Assembly (NCBI RefSeq): GCF_005543295.1
Contig: NZ_SRSG01000017.1
Span: 34,282 to 98,281, forward strand
Direction of reading: 5' to 3'
Length of the DNA: 64,000 bases
Source of the DNA: Halalkalirubrum salinum
GTDB taxonomy: Archaea > Halobacteriota > Halobacteria > Halobacteriales > Haloferacaceae
Under the pieces are notes generated by a model, which saw nothing but the letters and a program-made list of their open reading frames with translations, made no database searches and was not told the DNA's origin. The position numbers were made by a program, and so were the translations under genes. Position 1 is the stretch's first letter; every line of letters starts with the position of its first letter. Shown here piece by piece: positions 8,925 through 18,082 of this stretch.

Positions 8925-9596
8925 ATGGACGTCTTAGCAGACGAAATCGTTCGATTTCTCCGTGCGACGGGTCCCGATCACGATCCGATCCAGACGGAGA
9001 TGGCCGAGTACGCGATAGCGGAAGGCTTCCCCATTATCGGCCCGAACGCGGGCGCAGTCCTGCGCTTGCTGGCGCGGCTGACCGACGCTGAGCGGATCTT
9101 CGAGTTCGGCTCTGGATACGGCTACTCGGCGTACTGGTTCCTGCAAGGCATGAACCCGAACGGCCACATCGTGTTGACAGAGTTCGACGAGGACGAACTG
9201 GCGATGGGCCGGGAATTTCTCGATCGCGCCGACTTGGCAGACAGAGCCTCTTTCGAGGCGGGCGACGCGATGGAGACGATCGAACGCTACGACGGCCCCT
9301 TCGACGTGGTACTCATCGATCACCAGAAACACCGCTACGCCGACGCGTTCGAGCGGGTTCGCACGGACGTGCGGGTTGGTGGCGTCGTCGTCGCGGACAA
9401 CATGATGGAAGGCCCTATCGACTTCGATCGGTTGCTGGCACACTTTGAAAATGATGAGCCATTACCAGCCGCCGAAAGCGATCGCGAGACTGCGGGAATC
9501 GGTCAGTACGTCGATACTGTCCGCGCGGACCCTGCCTTCGAGACGTTCCTGCTCCCGGTCGGGTCAGGAATCTCGATCAGCACGCGGATGGAATAG
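8925..9596 (+). CDS. O-methyltransferase (class I, caffeoyl-CoA-type family)
   Basis: A 223-residue SAM-dependent methyltransferase. It has the family helix ahead of the core (IGPNAGAVLRLLARLTDAERIFE), the SAM-binding FEFGSGYGYSAYWF, the acidic residue in VLTEFDEDELAMG, the motif FDVVLIDHQKHRYADAF and VVADNMMEG. Members methylate hydroxyl groups on small aromatic or other metabolites. It stands alone between the mutase and creatininase-family genes, so no substrate is suggested. Start: ATG at 8925. Confidence 0.85.
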   Translation: MDVLADEIVRFLRATGPDHDPIQTEMAEYAIAEGFPIIGPNAGAVLRLLARLTDAERIFEFGSGYGYSAYWFLQGMNPNGHIVLTEFDEDELAMGREFLDRADLADRASFEAGDAMETIERYDGPFDVVLIDHQKHRYADAFERVRTDVRVGGVVVADNMMEGPIDFDRLLAHFENDEPLPAAESDRETAGIGQYVDTVRADPAFETFLLPVGSGISISTRME

Positions 9597-9620
9597 CCCA
9601 CATGTATCGGGCCGAAGTGC

Positions 9621-10391
9621 TCACACGTGTGGATCGGGCATGAGATCCGCAAAGCGCTGTGCGTCGAGCCACTCGAGTAACCCCACGAGCTGCTCGGTCG
9701 CGGCTTCGAACAGCTCTTCGCCGATCTCGGGAGTGGCGTCAGTCTGATCGCCAAAGACGCCGTTTTCAGAGTTGTCGATCGCGTCGTAGAACGTCCGCGC
9801 CCCGTGGACCCGCCCTGACTCGGCGTCGAACGTTCGCGTCCCGCCGTCGCGGGCTGCGTCGAGGCGATCGGTTCGAACCAGCTCCTCGGCGATGTGCATG
9901 ATCATCGCAGTCTCTTTTGGGCCACCGTGGGGGCCGTTGTATTCGAAGACGTCGTTCACGAGATCCGGAATCGACTCGTCCCACATCCACTCGATCGCAT
10001 ACGCGGCTTCGTCGTCTCTGAGCCGGCGACCGACCTCTCGGAGGTGAACGATGTTGCCGCCGTGGGCGTTGACGTAGACGACGCGATCGATCCCGTGGTA
10101 GGTGAGATTTCGGGTGAGGCTCTCGACGTAGTCGCGAAACGCCGGTGCGTCAACCCACATCGTGCCGTTGAACTGGCGGTGATGGGGGCTGACGCCGACG
10201 TTGATCGTTGGGGTACAGAGGTAGCCGGTTCGGTCGGCCGCTTCACGGGCCAACGCCTCTGCGATGAGGTGGTCGGTCGCGAGCGGCAGGTGCGGGCCGT
10301 GTTGTTCAGTCGATCCGAGCGGGATGATCGCGAGAGACTCACTGCCGACGTAGTCATCGAGATCCGGCCAGGTCTGTGCTGCGAGGTACAT
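9621..10391 (-). CDS. Creatininase family amidohydrolase
   Basis: A 256-residue metalloenzyme of the creatininase/ArfB/MftE fold. The metal ligands are recognisable: LGSTEQHGPHLPLATDH (Glu, His, Asp), VYVNAHGGN (His) and the downstream HGGPKETAM (Glu). Archaeal members include the formamide hydrolase ArfB of riboflavin/F420 synthesis, and bacterial ones creatinine amidohydrolase; the sequence does not settle which reaction is carried out. Start: ATG at 10391, immediately before YLAAQTWPDLDDYVGS; a much longer frame upstream is rejected because it overlaps the divergent nac promoter. Confidence 0.85.
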   Translation of the reverse strand: MYLAAQTWPDLDDYVGSESLAIIPLGSTEQHGPHLPLATDHLIAEALAREAADRTGYLCTPTINVGVSPHHRQFNGTMWVDAPAFRDYVESLTRNLTYHGIDRVVYVNAHGGNIVHLREVGRRLRDDEAAYAIEWMWDESIPDLVNDVFEYNGPHGGPKETAMIMHIAEELVRTDRLDAARDGGTRTFDAESGRVHGARTFYDAIDNSENGVFGDQTDATPEIGEELFEAATEQLVGLLEWLDAQRFADLMPDPHV

Positions 10392-10516
10392 AGAGCGTAA
10401 ACGGAAACGCCGAAAATGAAACCATGGGATTCGATCTGGACGTGGTCGAACGACCATGTGAGTTGATCGCTCCGTGGTTCGCCATGTTTTTGCCGGCGCA
10501 CCACCGACATCTGCGC

Positions 10517-10915
10517 ATGTTTGGAGGCGGCGGAATGAACCCACGGAAGATGCAACAGATGATGAAACAGATGGGGATCGACGTCGACGACATCGACGCC
10601 GAACGGGTCGTTATCACGACCGAAGACGGCGAAGAGCTCGTCTTCGAGGCCCCACAGGTCACCAAAATGAACGCCCAGGGGACCGAAACCTACCAGATCG
10701 TCGGTGAGCCCACGGTTCGCGACGCTGATGCCGCAGCGGTGACCGACGCCTCGGAGGATACTGACGATGGCTCGTCAGACGAGGCGACAGCGGCGATCCC
10801 CGACGAGGACATCCAAATCGTCGCGACACGAGCTGGCGTCTCCAAAGACGAGGCTCGTGAGGCGCTCGCGGCGGCTGGCGGCGACCTCGCAGCGGCGATC
10901 GCCAGCCTCGAGTGA
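10517..10915 (+). CDS. nac: Nascent polypeptide-associated complex protein
   Basis: A 132-residue archaeal alpha-NAC homologue that binds nascent chains at the ribosome exit tunnel as a homodimer. The NAC beta-barrel spans about residues 1-62 (MNPRKMQQMMKQMGI..., DAERVVITTEDGEELVFEAP, TYQIVGEP). A disordered acidic linker follows, and a C-terminal UBA domain (about 93-132: IQIVATRAGVSKDEAREALA, GGDLAAAIASLE). Its stop overlaps the GTG of trmI by 4 nt, a pairing commonly seen in haloarchaea. Confidence 0.95.
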   Translation: MFGGGGMNPRKMQQMMKQMGIDVDDIDAERVVITTEDGEELVFEAPQVTKMNAQGTETYQIVGEPTVRDADAAAVTDASEDTDDGSSDEATAAIPDEDIQIVATRAGVSKDEAREALAAAGGDLAAAIASLE

Positions 10916-11640
10916 TTCTCCTCGTCCACGGCGATCGCGAGTACGTACGCGCCCCCGGCGAGGAGCTACAGACGGACCTCGGCGTACTCACGGTTCCAGA
11001 CGATCCTGAACCGGGAACAGTTCTAGAGACGCATCTAGGCGAGGAGTTTGTCGTCCGGCGGCTCCGCGGGCCTGATCTGTTCAACCACCTCGATCGAACC
11101 GGCGCGCCGATGATGCCGCGGGACATCGGACTGGTGATCGGCTTCACCGGCGCACAGGCGGGCGATCGCGTGCTCGATGCGGGGACGGGAACCGGGATTC
11201 TCTCCGCGTATCTCGGGCGGCTCGGTGCCGCGGTGACGACCTACGAAATCGACGCAGAGTTTGCCGAAAACGCCCGGCAGAACATGGAAACCGCCGGCGT
11301 CGCCGACGCGGTCTCGGTCAGAACTGGAAACGTTCTCGACGACCTCGATCGACTCCGCGAGGAGCCGCCGTTCGATCTTGTGACGCTCGACACTGGCGAC
11401 GCGCCCGATATGGTCGAACACGTCCCCGATCTGCTGGTGCCAGGTGGGTACGTCGCCGTCTACTCGCCGTTCGTCGAATCGACGCGATCGGTTGTCGAGG
11501 CCGCCCGCGACGCGGGGCTTGCAGACGTTCGGACGCTCGAGACGATCCAGCGAGAGATGACGTTTGACGATCGTGGATCGCGGCCGTCGACGCGTGGGGT
11601 CGGGCACACGGGATACCTCACGATCGCCAGAAACGAATAA
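10912..11640 (+). CDS. trmI: tRNA (adenine-N1)-methyltransferase TrmI
   Basis: A 242-residue enzyme that makes m1A at positions 57/58 of tRNA in archaea. It has a small N-terminal beta domain (ILLVHGDREYVRAPG), GAPMMPRDIGLVIGFTG before the core, the SAM motif VLDAGTGTGILSAYLG, the acidic YEIDAEFAENARQN and the catalytic-site strand FDLVTLDTGDAPDM. The start is the GTG overlapping the nac stop, which indicates translational coupling. Confidence 0.93.
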   Translation: MILLVHGDREYVRAPGEELQTDLGVLTVPDDPEPGTVLETHLGEEFVVRRLRGPDLFNHLDRTGAPMMPRDIGLVIGFTGAQAGDRVLDAGTGTGILSAYLGRLGAAVTTYEIDAEFAENARQNMETAGVADAVSVRTGNVLDDLDRLREEPPFDLVTLDTGDAPDMVEHVPDLLVPGGYVAVYSPFVESTRSVVEAARDAGLADVRTLETIQREMTFDDRGSRPSTRGVGHTGYLTIARNE

Positions 11641-11657
11641 GCCAGGACAGCCAGCGG

Positions 11658-12260
11658 CTAGTTCACGTCTGTGGTCCCAACCGATCGAAACAACTCCAAT
11701 AACTCAACTCTATCTTCATCGGGAGTGATGAGCGAGGCGACTGCGTTGGGATCGGCGCCTTGTGGAACAGAGACGGGATACGCGCCGCCGCCGACGTAGT
11801 ACTGTCCGCTACGCGTCCACACCGCGAGCATTCCCTCGAGCGGGATCCGGATCGAATCCACGACGCAGCGTGCGCTGTACGTTACGAGTGTCCCATCCTT
11901 ATCTCCGTCTCCGTCTCCGATCGCGACCGATCGCGAGTCACGTTTGCGTATTGATTCGAAGCTGCGATCGGCAAGCCGCTCCTCGAATCCGTCGGCTGCG
12001 CCGTTTCTAACGACCCGCGAAAGGGCTGCAGACGGACGTGTGTTCGGCCTGATCTGGATCCTGGTGACAAAAACAAATCGCCAGGCTGTGTCGACGCCCG
12101 TGCGTTCGGTAAGGATCGGTCCCCGATCGGCATCCTCGAACACGAGGGTGTGCGCGCGGACGGTGACGACTTTCGCGTCGAAGGGCGTCTCGACACTCGA
12201 ATCGACCCGTCGCCAGCCTTCGAGGCGATCGTCCGGGATCGCCGGCGGTGGGACCTCCAT
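11658..12260 (-). CDS. Conserved haloarchaeal protein of unknown function
   Basis: A 200-residue protein with mixed alpha/beta character and no signal peptide or membrane span. Notable segments are GWRRVDSSVETPFDAKVVTV near the N-terminus, a Gly-Asp run (GDGDGDKDG) around residue 115, and a C-terminal strand-rich part (GMLAVWTRSGQYYVGGGAYP). It lies 28 bp after the tfs gene in the same direction and may be co-transcribed. No family function is recognised. Confidence 0.65.
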   Translation of the reverse strand: MEVPPPAIPDDRLEGWRRVDSSVETPFDAKVVTVRAHTLVFEDADRGPILTERTGVDTAWRFVFVTRIQIRPNTRPSAALSRVVRNGAADGFEERLADRSFESIRKRDSRSVAIGDGDGDKDGTLVTYSARCVVDSIRIPLEGMLAVWTRSGQYYVGGGAYPVSVPQGADPNAVASLITPDEDRVELLELFRSVGTTDVN

Positions 12261-12288
12261 GACGGGCTATTGATCGCAGCGAGGCTAC

Positions 12289-12621
12289 TTAGTGGTCGTC
12301 CTCGCGCCACTTGTGGTCGCACTCGACGCAGGTGAAAAAGCGTGTTTCGGACTCATCAGCCGATCTAATCTGTTTCATTTCGTAGCGGGCGCGATCGTGC
12401 CCACAGGACGGACAGATGACGGTCGTCGTCGGGCCAATCTCCGAGTTGTCGACCTCGGACATATCGACGACGCCCTCGTCGGACGATTGGCTCTCCGTGG
12501 TCGCTTCCTGGAACTGTCGTTCCTTCTCGCTGTCTCTGGGCTTTTCGAAGCCACAGCTTTGACAGACCCACATTCCGCCATCGGTCTGCATCATCGAACC
12601 GCAGTCGTCGCAGAACTCCAT
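12289..12621 (-). CDS. tfs: Transcription factor S (TFIIS-like RNA cleavage factor)
   Basis: A 110-residue archaeal TFS, which rescues backtracked RNA polymerase by stimulating transcript cleavage. The N-terminal zinc ribbon has CDDCGSMM...CQSCG (residues about 4-27). The C-terminal TFIIS ribbon has CPSCGHDRARYEMKQ and the catalytic acidic pair in RSADESETRFFTCVECDHKW. Both zinc sites and the Asp-Glu dipeptide are intact, so it should be active. Start: ATG at 12621 directly before EFCDDCG. Confidence 0.95.
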   Translation of the reverse strand: MEFCDDCGSMMQTDGGMWVCQSCGFEKPRDSEKERQFQEATTESQSSDEGVVDMSEVDNSEIGPTTTVICPSCGHDRARYEMKQIRSADESETRFFTCVECDHKWREDDH

Positions 12622-12665
12622 AGCCGGATGCACGGCCGCGGTCGTACTTAACGGTCCGGATTTCT

Positions 12666-12923
12666 CTACGCGTCGCCGTCAGACTGGCCTGGTTCGCCGA
12701 GCGCTTCGATCGGCAAGACATTATTAAGATCAGAATACAGGCCCTCAGCACTCTCGAAGCGATCGGCGTCGATTTTTCCGATCAGCGTTCCGAGGTCTGC
12801 ATCGCCGTCGGCAAACGTGACGGTGGTGTCAGCGAACGAATCGGCCGCTTCGTCGGCGTCGATCGGATACGAGAGTGATTCGAGCTGTTGCTGCAGGCGA
12901 CTGAGTTTGATAGTCTGGCTCAT
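12666..12923 (-). CDS. Small haloarchaeal DUF5789-like protein
   Basis: An 85-residue acidic protein: MSQTIKLSRLQQQLESLSYPI, then DLGTLIGKIDADRFESAEGL and a C-terminal NNVLPIEALGEPG. The pattern (short beta-hairpin, then a helix ending in 'vLP.eAvG') is that of the DUF5789 family, whose function is unknown. It lies 44 bp upstream of tfs in the same direction. A TATA-like TACTTATCC about 25 nt before the ATG supports leaderless transcription. Confidence 0.75.
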   Translation of the reverse strand: MSQTIKLSRLQQQLESLSYPIDADEAADSFADTTVTFADGDADLGTLIGKIDADRFESAEGLYSDLNNVLPIEALGEPGQSDGDA

Positions 12924-13098
12924 CACTGTAGGATCGGCCTCCGAACGGATAAGTACGTACACCAATACACGCTTAATCATCGCTTACACGCCGTCTATCC
13001 GATTTTGACCTGCTCACAAACAACCCGCAGCGCCAGTATCGATCCCCGGAAACAAAACACCCATACCGCCGAGCACCTAATGATTCGACAATGGTGAT

Positions 13099-14421
13099 GT
13101 GGTAGTGTCAGCGCCGACGCTGTTCGGCAGCGATCGCCGGGTCATCGTGTTGGCGCTGGCGCGGATGGTCGGTGCGATCGGGAACTCGTTTTTGATCGTC
13201 GTCCTCCCACTTTTCATCGTCAGCGATTCGGTCGACATCGGAACGCTGCTCGACGTGTCGATCGGGATTGGTGGATACGGCTTCAACATGACAGAGCCGA
13301 TTCTGATCGGGTTCGTGCTCTCGCTGTTTGGTTTGTTGAACAGCGTCTCGCAGCCGTTTACTGGGCGGCTTTCGGATCGCCGCATGGAGCGAAAGCCGTT
13401 CATCCTTGTTGGGATTGCGCTGCTCGGCACGGGCAGCCTCGGCTTTGCGATCGCGAGCGATTACCTCTCGATCGTGTTGCTTCGGGCGATGCAAGGCCTC
13501 GGCGCGGCGTTCATCATCCCATCGACCGTCGCGTTGGTAAACGAGTACGCTGCCGACGCCACGGACCGCGGTGGGAATTTCGGGATCTACAACACCTTTC
13601 GACTGATCGGGTTTGGATTCGGTCCCGTGATCGCGGGCATTATTGTGGATGCAGGTCCGTACATGGTGCCCGGCGGCGTAACGATTTCCGGGTTCGATGC
13701 GTCGTTTCTGGCAGCGTTTCTCGGCGCATTCACGAGCTTCGTGCTCGTCTACACGTTCGTCTCAGACGCCGAAGATGTCGAAGAGCCAGCCTCTGATGAC
13801 ATCTCGATCCGCGTCTGGGGCGACGATCGGCTGTTCGATCCGGTGTTCGTCCTCGGACTTGCGACGGTCACGATGGGGATCTGTATTGCGCTGTTTGCAA
13901 CGCTACAAAACGAGATCAACGCGGCCTTACAACAGGGGCCGATCTTCTTTTCTGCACAATTCGGCGCGGTGGTGATCTCGAACGTCCTGTTTCAGATCCC
14001 CGTCGGCCGGGCCGCCGATCGCTACGGCCGCCGTCCGTTCCTCGTGATCGGCTTTGTGATCCTCATCCCCTCAACGCTGTTGCAGGGGCTCGTGATGTCC
14101 CCACTTGTCATGCTCGCGGTTCGGTTGCTGCAGGGGGTCGCTGTCGCGTTCGTGTTCGCCCCGTCGTTGGCGCTTGCGGGCGATCTGGCGCGAGCGGGCG
14201 AGTCGGGGTCGACGCTGTCGATCCTCACCATGGGATTTGGACTTGGTGTTGCGATCGGTCCGCTCGCGGCAGGATTTCTGGTCGCATACGGGCTCGCCGT
14301 GCCGTTCGCATTCGGCGCGGTGCTCGCGGTTGTGGGATTCTTTGCAGTGTACACCCAGGTTGAAGAGACGCTCCCTCCGAGCACAGACGGTGAACAACCC
14401 GCCGCGACACCACAGGATTGA
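13099..14421 (+). CDS. MFS transporter
   Basis: A 440-residue major facilitator with 12 predicted spans in two bundles split by a loop (SDAEDVEEPASDDISI, about 225-240). The MFS motif between TM2 and TM3 is GRLSDRRMERKPFILVGI, with its repeat in the second half, GRAADRYGRRPFLVIGF. TM5 carries GFGPVIAGIIVDAG, as in drug/proton antiporters. The start is GTG at 13099 (a second GTG is two codons on); ATGs just upstream are out of frame. The cargo is unknown; efflux is the likeliest role. Confidence 0.88.
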   Translation: MVVSAPTLFGSDRRVIVLALARMVGAIGNSFLIVVLPLFIVSDSVDIGTLLDVSIGIGGYGFNMTEPILIGFVLSLFGLLNSVSQPFTGRLSDRRMERKPFILVGIALLGTGSLGFAIASDYLSIVLLRAMQGLGAAFIIPSTVALVNEYAADATDRGGNFGIYNTFRLIGFGFGPVIAGIIVDAGPYMVPGGVTISGFDASFLAAFLGAFTSFVLVYTFVSDAEDVEEPASDDISIRVWGDDRLFDPVFVLGLATVTMGICIALFATLQNEINAALQQGPIFFSAQFGAVVISNVLFQIPVGRAADRYGRRPFLVIGFVILIPSTLLQGLVMSPLVMLAVRLLQGVAVAFVFAPSLALAGDLARAGESGSTLSILTMGFGLGVAIGPLAAGFLVAYGLAVPFAFGAVLAVVGFFAVYTQVEETLPPSTDGEQPAATPQD

Positions 14422-14474
14422 TCGCGTCGATCGCCGATCGCCGCGAGGGTCACTTGAAACCTAGATCGTGAACA

Positions 14475-15245
14475 CTACTCGAAGGCAGGATCGCGATCCT
14501 CGAGAAACGCGGCCATTCCCTCTTGCTGATCGTCGGTCCCGAACAGCCCGCTCCAGGCGCGTTGTTCGAACGACAACCCCGCGTCCAGTGTCGTTTCAGT
14601 GGCCAGTGAGACGGCCTCCTTGGCCGCACGCAGCGCCACCTGCGGTTTGAATGCAAGCACATCGGCCATCTCGTTGACGTGGGTGGTAAGCTCCTCAGCC
14701 GGCATAACCTCACTAACGAGGCCGTACTCGGCGGCGGTCTCGGCATCGATTCGATCGCCGAAGAAGATCATCCGTCGAGCGCGCTCGTCGCCGACCAGCC
14801 GCGGAAGTCGCTGAGTACCGCCCCAACCGGGGATGATTCCCAGATCGATCTCGGTGTGTCCGAGGATGGCGTTTTCGGCGGCAATACGAATGTCACAGGC
14901 CAGCGTCAGTTCTAACCCGCCGCCGAAGGCGTAGCCGTTGATCGCGGCGATCGTCGGCGCGGGAAACGCCGACAGCGCGTCCATCACATGATGGCCGAGT
15001 TCGGCGTACGCCTGCGCCTCCGGGGTCGAGAGATCCTGCATGTACGAGATGTCTGCACCGGCGACGAACGATCGATCGCCCGCGCCAGTCAGAATCAACG
15101 CTCGAGTGTCGGGTTCAACATCGGCGAGTGCGTCGGCGATCGACTCGAGCGTCTCGACGTTCAACGCATTGAGCTTCTCGGGGCGAGTAATGGTGAGCGT
15201 CGTGACGCCGCGATCGGTCATCTCTACGCTAATTGAGTCTGTCAT
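14475..15245 (-). CDS. Enoyl-CoA hydratase/crotonase family
   Basis: A 256-residue crotonase. The oxyanion-hole and catalytic segments are visible: VAGADISYMQ, INGYAFGGGLELTLACDIRIA (first catalytic-type Glu) and GHTEIDLGIIPGWGGTQRLPRLVG (second Glu). Both glutamates being present favours true enoyl-CoA hydration in fatty-acid or amino-acid degradation. It is single-standing and convergent with the MFS gene. Start: ATG at 15245. Confidence 0.9.
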   Translation of the reverse strand: MTDSISVEMTDRGVTTLTITRPEKLNALNVETLESIADALADVEPDTRALILTGAGDRSFVAGADISYMQDLSTPEAQAYAELGHHVMDALSAFPAPTIAAINGYAFGGGLELTLACDIRIAAENAILGHTEIDLGIIPGWGGTQRLPRLVGDERARRMIFFGDRIDAETAAEYGLVSEVMPAEELTTHVNEMADVLAFKPQVALRAAKEAVSLATETTLDAGLSFEQRAWSGLFGTDDQQEGMAAFLEDRDPAFE

Positions 15246-15306
15246 GGATACGTCGCTGACTAGATTCGTCGATCGATCAAAAGAATTGCCGGTGACTGAC
15301 TGAGTG

Positions 15307-15591
15307 TCAGTGCTGGTGGCCGGTTGCTTCCGCCAGCGTGACGCCGAACCGCTCTTCGAAGAGTTCTTCGGCGGTTTCGTTCATCTTGACGAGTTCCGGG
15401 GGTGTCTCTCCCTGCGAGTGGTGGGCGAGCGCGTGGGCGTGCTGGGCAAGCGCCTGCAGTACGATGTCGCTGATAACCTTCGAGGGCTCCTCGCCCTGTT
15501 CTGCGAGCGTGTCGACGAGGCCTGCGGGAAGTTCAACGGTGTCGCTGTCGCCTTCGGGGCCCTCGATGGTGTAGGTTTCGGTGTCTGCCAT
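15307..15591 (-). CDS. Small haloarchaeal protein (DUF7545-like)
   Basis: A 94-residue acidic protein starting MADTETYTIEGPEGDSDTVE. It has a predicted beta-hairpin, then long helices (VDTLAEQGEEPSKVISDIVL, QALAQHAHALAHHSQGE) and a C-terminal TAEELFEERFGVTLAEATGH. The shape resembles small dimerising regulators, but no function is known. The start is the ATG at 15591; a frame running far upstream is antisense to the SRPBCC gene. Confidence 0.7.
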   Translation of the reverse strand: MADTETYTIEGPEGDSDTVELPAGLVDTLAEQGEEPSKVISDIVLQALAQHAHALAHHSQGETPPELVKMNETAEELFEERFGVTLAEATGHQH

Positions 15592-15708
15592 ACCGGAAAG
15601 AGGAGAGGGCCACGTAAGGGTTTGTGGGATTCGGCACGCGAAACTGTTGGGCAAGGACGACACCCTCTGGCCTGAAGGAATTAAGACACTCTCGCTCCAA
15701 ACGCCACC

Positions 15709-16251
15709 GTGGACGAACTCACCGTCAGCACGATCGTGTTTGCGCCCCCCGAGCGGATTTACGAGTTGCTCATCGACTTCCCGCGATACGATCGCTACAC
15801 AGAGTACCTCGAGCGCGTCCGCCGCATGGAAGGGGACGGCGGACCGGGGACACGGTACGCGCTGCGATTCTCGTGGTGGAAAATCACCTACACGGCCCAT
15901 TCGCAGGTAACAGACGTCGAGCCACCCGGCCGAATTGACTGGCGGATTACGAAAGACATCGACGCGAACGGCTGCTGGCGGATTGAACCACTCGACAGCG
16001 TGCCAGAAGATGCCCCTGCGGGGACTGAGACCGCAACGAGAGTAAGCTTGGAGGTCAATTTCGATCCCCACTCTGCGGACGCGGATTCGCTTGATCTCCC
16101 GCGATTCGTCAACGTCGGCTGGGTAGTTGAGAAGGCAACCCCGCTCATTAGACAGGAGGCAGAGCGGGTGTTCGAGCGGGCGATCGCCGACATCGAAGGC
16201 CAGCGGCGATCGATTGACCTCGAGGTGCAGACGGATTCCGATCGGCTGTGA
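15709..16251 (+). CDS. SRPBCC (START/polyketide cyclase-like) family protein
   Basis: A 180-residue protein starting at GTG: MDELTVSTIVFAPPERIYELLIDFPRYDRY. The strand, the Px-x-IYELL helix and the FPRYDRYTEYL turn define a START-like cavity domain, with the closing helix near the C-terminus (EKATPLIRQEAERVFERAIADIE). Such proteins bind hydrophobic ligands or act as cyclases or coenzyme Q-type carriers. No ligand can be named. A TATA-like GAATTAAGAC lies about 25 nt before the start. Confidence 0.75.
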   Translation: MDELTVSTIVFAPPERIYELLIDFPRYDRYTEYLERVRRMEGDGGPGTRYALRFSWWKITYTAHSQVTDVEPPGRIDWRITKDIDANGCWRIEPLDSVPEDAPAGTETATRVSLEVNFDPHSADADSLDLPRFVNVGWVVEKATPLIRQEAERVFERAIADIEGQRRSIDLEVQTDSDRL

Positions 16252-16278
16252 AGCCAGCGGATGCTGGCGCGTACTCAT

Positions 16279-17550
16279 TCAGCGTTCGATCGCGCTCGCG
16301 GCGCGGATGATCGTTTCCTCGCCGAATTTTGGGCCGATTAGCTGGAGTCCGACCGGTCGATTGTCAGCCGTACCAGCCGGAACCGAAATCGCGGGGAGAT
16401 TCGCGAGATTCACGGGGACTGTGTTTGCGTCCATGAGGTACAGCTGCAACGGGTCCGAGAGGCTTTCACCGAGCGCCGGCGGCAGTACCGGCATCGTCGG
16501 TGAGGCCAACACATCGACGGATTTGAACGCCTCGTCGAAGTCCTGTTTAACCCACGCTCGGGCGTCCTGGGCCTTCTTGTAGTACTTGTCGTGGTAGCCG
16601 GCCGACAGAGCGTACGTGCCGAGCAGAATCCGGCGTTTGACCTCTGGGCCGAAGCCTGCCTCTCGGGCAGCAGCGAACGACTCGTTCCAGTTGCCGTCTG
16701 AGCCGCCACTCGTGCCGTAGCGAACCCCGTCGAACCGCGCGAGGTTCGAAGATGCCTCCGACATCGCGATGACGTAGTACGCCTGGACGGCGTGTTCCAG
16801 CGAGTCCAGCGAAACCTCCTCGATCGTCGCGCCGGCTGCTTCGAGCGCATCGATTCGGTCCTCAAAGACATCGACGACGCGATCATCTGCGCCCTCGAGT
16901 AGATCAGTTATGACACCGACAGTGAGCGTGTCTATTTTGTCGTCGACCGCGGCCGCGTACGCCGAGTCTGCGCCCCCGTCGTTGGTCGTCCCGTCGTTCC
17001 GATCGGGGCCGGAGATAACGTCGAGCAGGCGCGCGGCGTCCTCAACCGTGTTCGCGAGTGGGCCGATCTGTTCGAGGCTGTTGGCGTAGGCAACGAGGCC
17101 GTATCGCGAAACCAGCCCGTAGGTCGGCTTGATTCCCACGACGCCGCAGAACGCTGCAGGGTTGCGAACTGAGCCGCCAGTGTCCGAACCGATCGCCACG
17201 TCTGCCTCACCAGCGGCGACCGCAGCCGCCGAACCACCCGAGGAGCCGCCAGGGACGTGTCCTGGGGCGGCCGGGTTCTCTGTCGGCCCAAACGCGGAGG
17301 TTTCGGTCGTGCCGCCCATCCCGAACTCGTCCATGTTCGTTTTGCCGACGATCGTCCCGCCGGCGGCTTTGATTTTTGAGACAACGGTTGCGTCATACGG
17401 CGGGACGTAGTCTTCGAGCATCGCCGAGCCGCACGTGGTCGTGACACCGGCGGTTGAGATATTGTCCTTGACTGCAACGGTCAACTCCGACAGCGGACCA
17501 TTGCCGTCAGGTTCGATCGTTTCCTCGGTGATGAAGGCGTTCGTGCTCAT
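16279..17550 (-). CDS. gatA: Asp/Glu-tRNA amidotransferase subunit A
   Basis: A 423-residue amidase-family subunit that supplies ammonia for converting Glu-tRNA(Gln)/Asp-tRNA(Asn). The amidase signature is complete: the catalytic Lys in ELTVAVKDNISTAGV, the Ser-cisSer-Lys neighbourhood GGSSGGSAAAVAAGEAD, and IGSDTGGSVRNPAAFCGVVG with the nucleophile serine. It is shorter than bacterial GatA (about 480) but normal for haloarchaea. gatC lies immediately upstream with a 4-nt overlap; gatB is not in the window. Confidence 0.95.
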   Translation of the reverse strand: MSTNAFITEETIEPDGNGPLSELTVAVKDNISTAGVTTTCGSAMLEDYVPPYDATVVSKIKAAGGTIVGKTNMDEFGMGGTTETSAFGPTENPAAPGHVPGGSSGGSAAAVAAGEADVAIGSDTGGSVRNPAAFCGVVGIKPTYGLVSRYGLVAYANSLEQIGPLANTVEDAARLLDVISGPDRNDGTTNDGGADSAYAAAVDDKIDTLTVGVITDLLEGADDRVVDVFEDRIDALEAAGATIEEVSLDSLEHAVQAYYVIAMSEASSNLARFDGVRYGTSGGSDGNWNESFAAAREAGFGPEVKRRILLGTYALSAGYHDKYYKKAQDARAWVKQDFDEAFKSVDVLASPTMPVLPPALGESLSDPLQLYLMDANTVPVNLANLPAISVPAGTADNRPVGLQLIGPKFGEETIIRAASAIER

Positions 17551-17825
17551 GAAACCGTCGGCCCCTTGAAGTAGCCGTCTTCGGTTTCTTCGGCGTTGGC
17601 CAGCGCTTCCTCCTGGGAGAGACTCGACTCAACCTCGTCGGGGCGCATGACATTGACTAGTTCCGTCTCGCTATCGACCGCGGGCACCTCGTCCAGCGCA
17701 TCGAAGTACGAGAGGATTTCATCGAACTGTTCGGCGAATTCGGCGACATCCTCGTCGTCGAGTTCGATTCGGGCAAGCTCGGCGACGTGTTTGACCGCCT
17801 CACCGTCGACAGACGATTCGCTCAT
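17547..17825 (-). CDS. gatC: Asp/Glu-tRNA amidotransferase subunit C
   Basis: A 92-residue small subunit that holds GatA on GatB. The typical helical start VKHVAELARIELDDEDVAEF AEQF is present (two helices, residues about 10-35), followed by ILSYFDALDEV and a C-terminal wrap NVMRPDEV...YFKGPTVS. Start: ATG at 17825; an 18-codon longer frame is rejected because it is basic and not conserved. It forms an operon with gatA. Confidence 0.93.
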   Translation of the reverse strand: MSESSVDGEAVKHVAELARIELDDEDVAEFAEQFDEILSYFDALDEVPAVDSETELVNVMRPDEVESSLSQEEALANAEETEDGYFKGPTVS

Positions 17826-18082
17826 ACAGTGGAGCAACCGTGCGCGGCGAGTAAGGGTTTCGATCGACCAAAGATACATACGGAGTCAGTTTCCTTCTGC
17901 TAAAATCGCAAGGCGTGATCGGACCGAACCGAACGATTAATCATCCCCGTTGCGTCGTTTAGTTTTCCAGAAAATATTTTTTGAAATTAACTGATAGTAT
18001 TAAGTAGGTGGAAAACAATGTTATTGATACACAGAACAGTGGAAAAGAGACGCATCTTTCCCACCTGTTCTTGGATTCATAC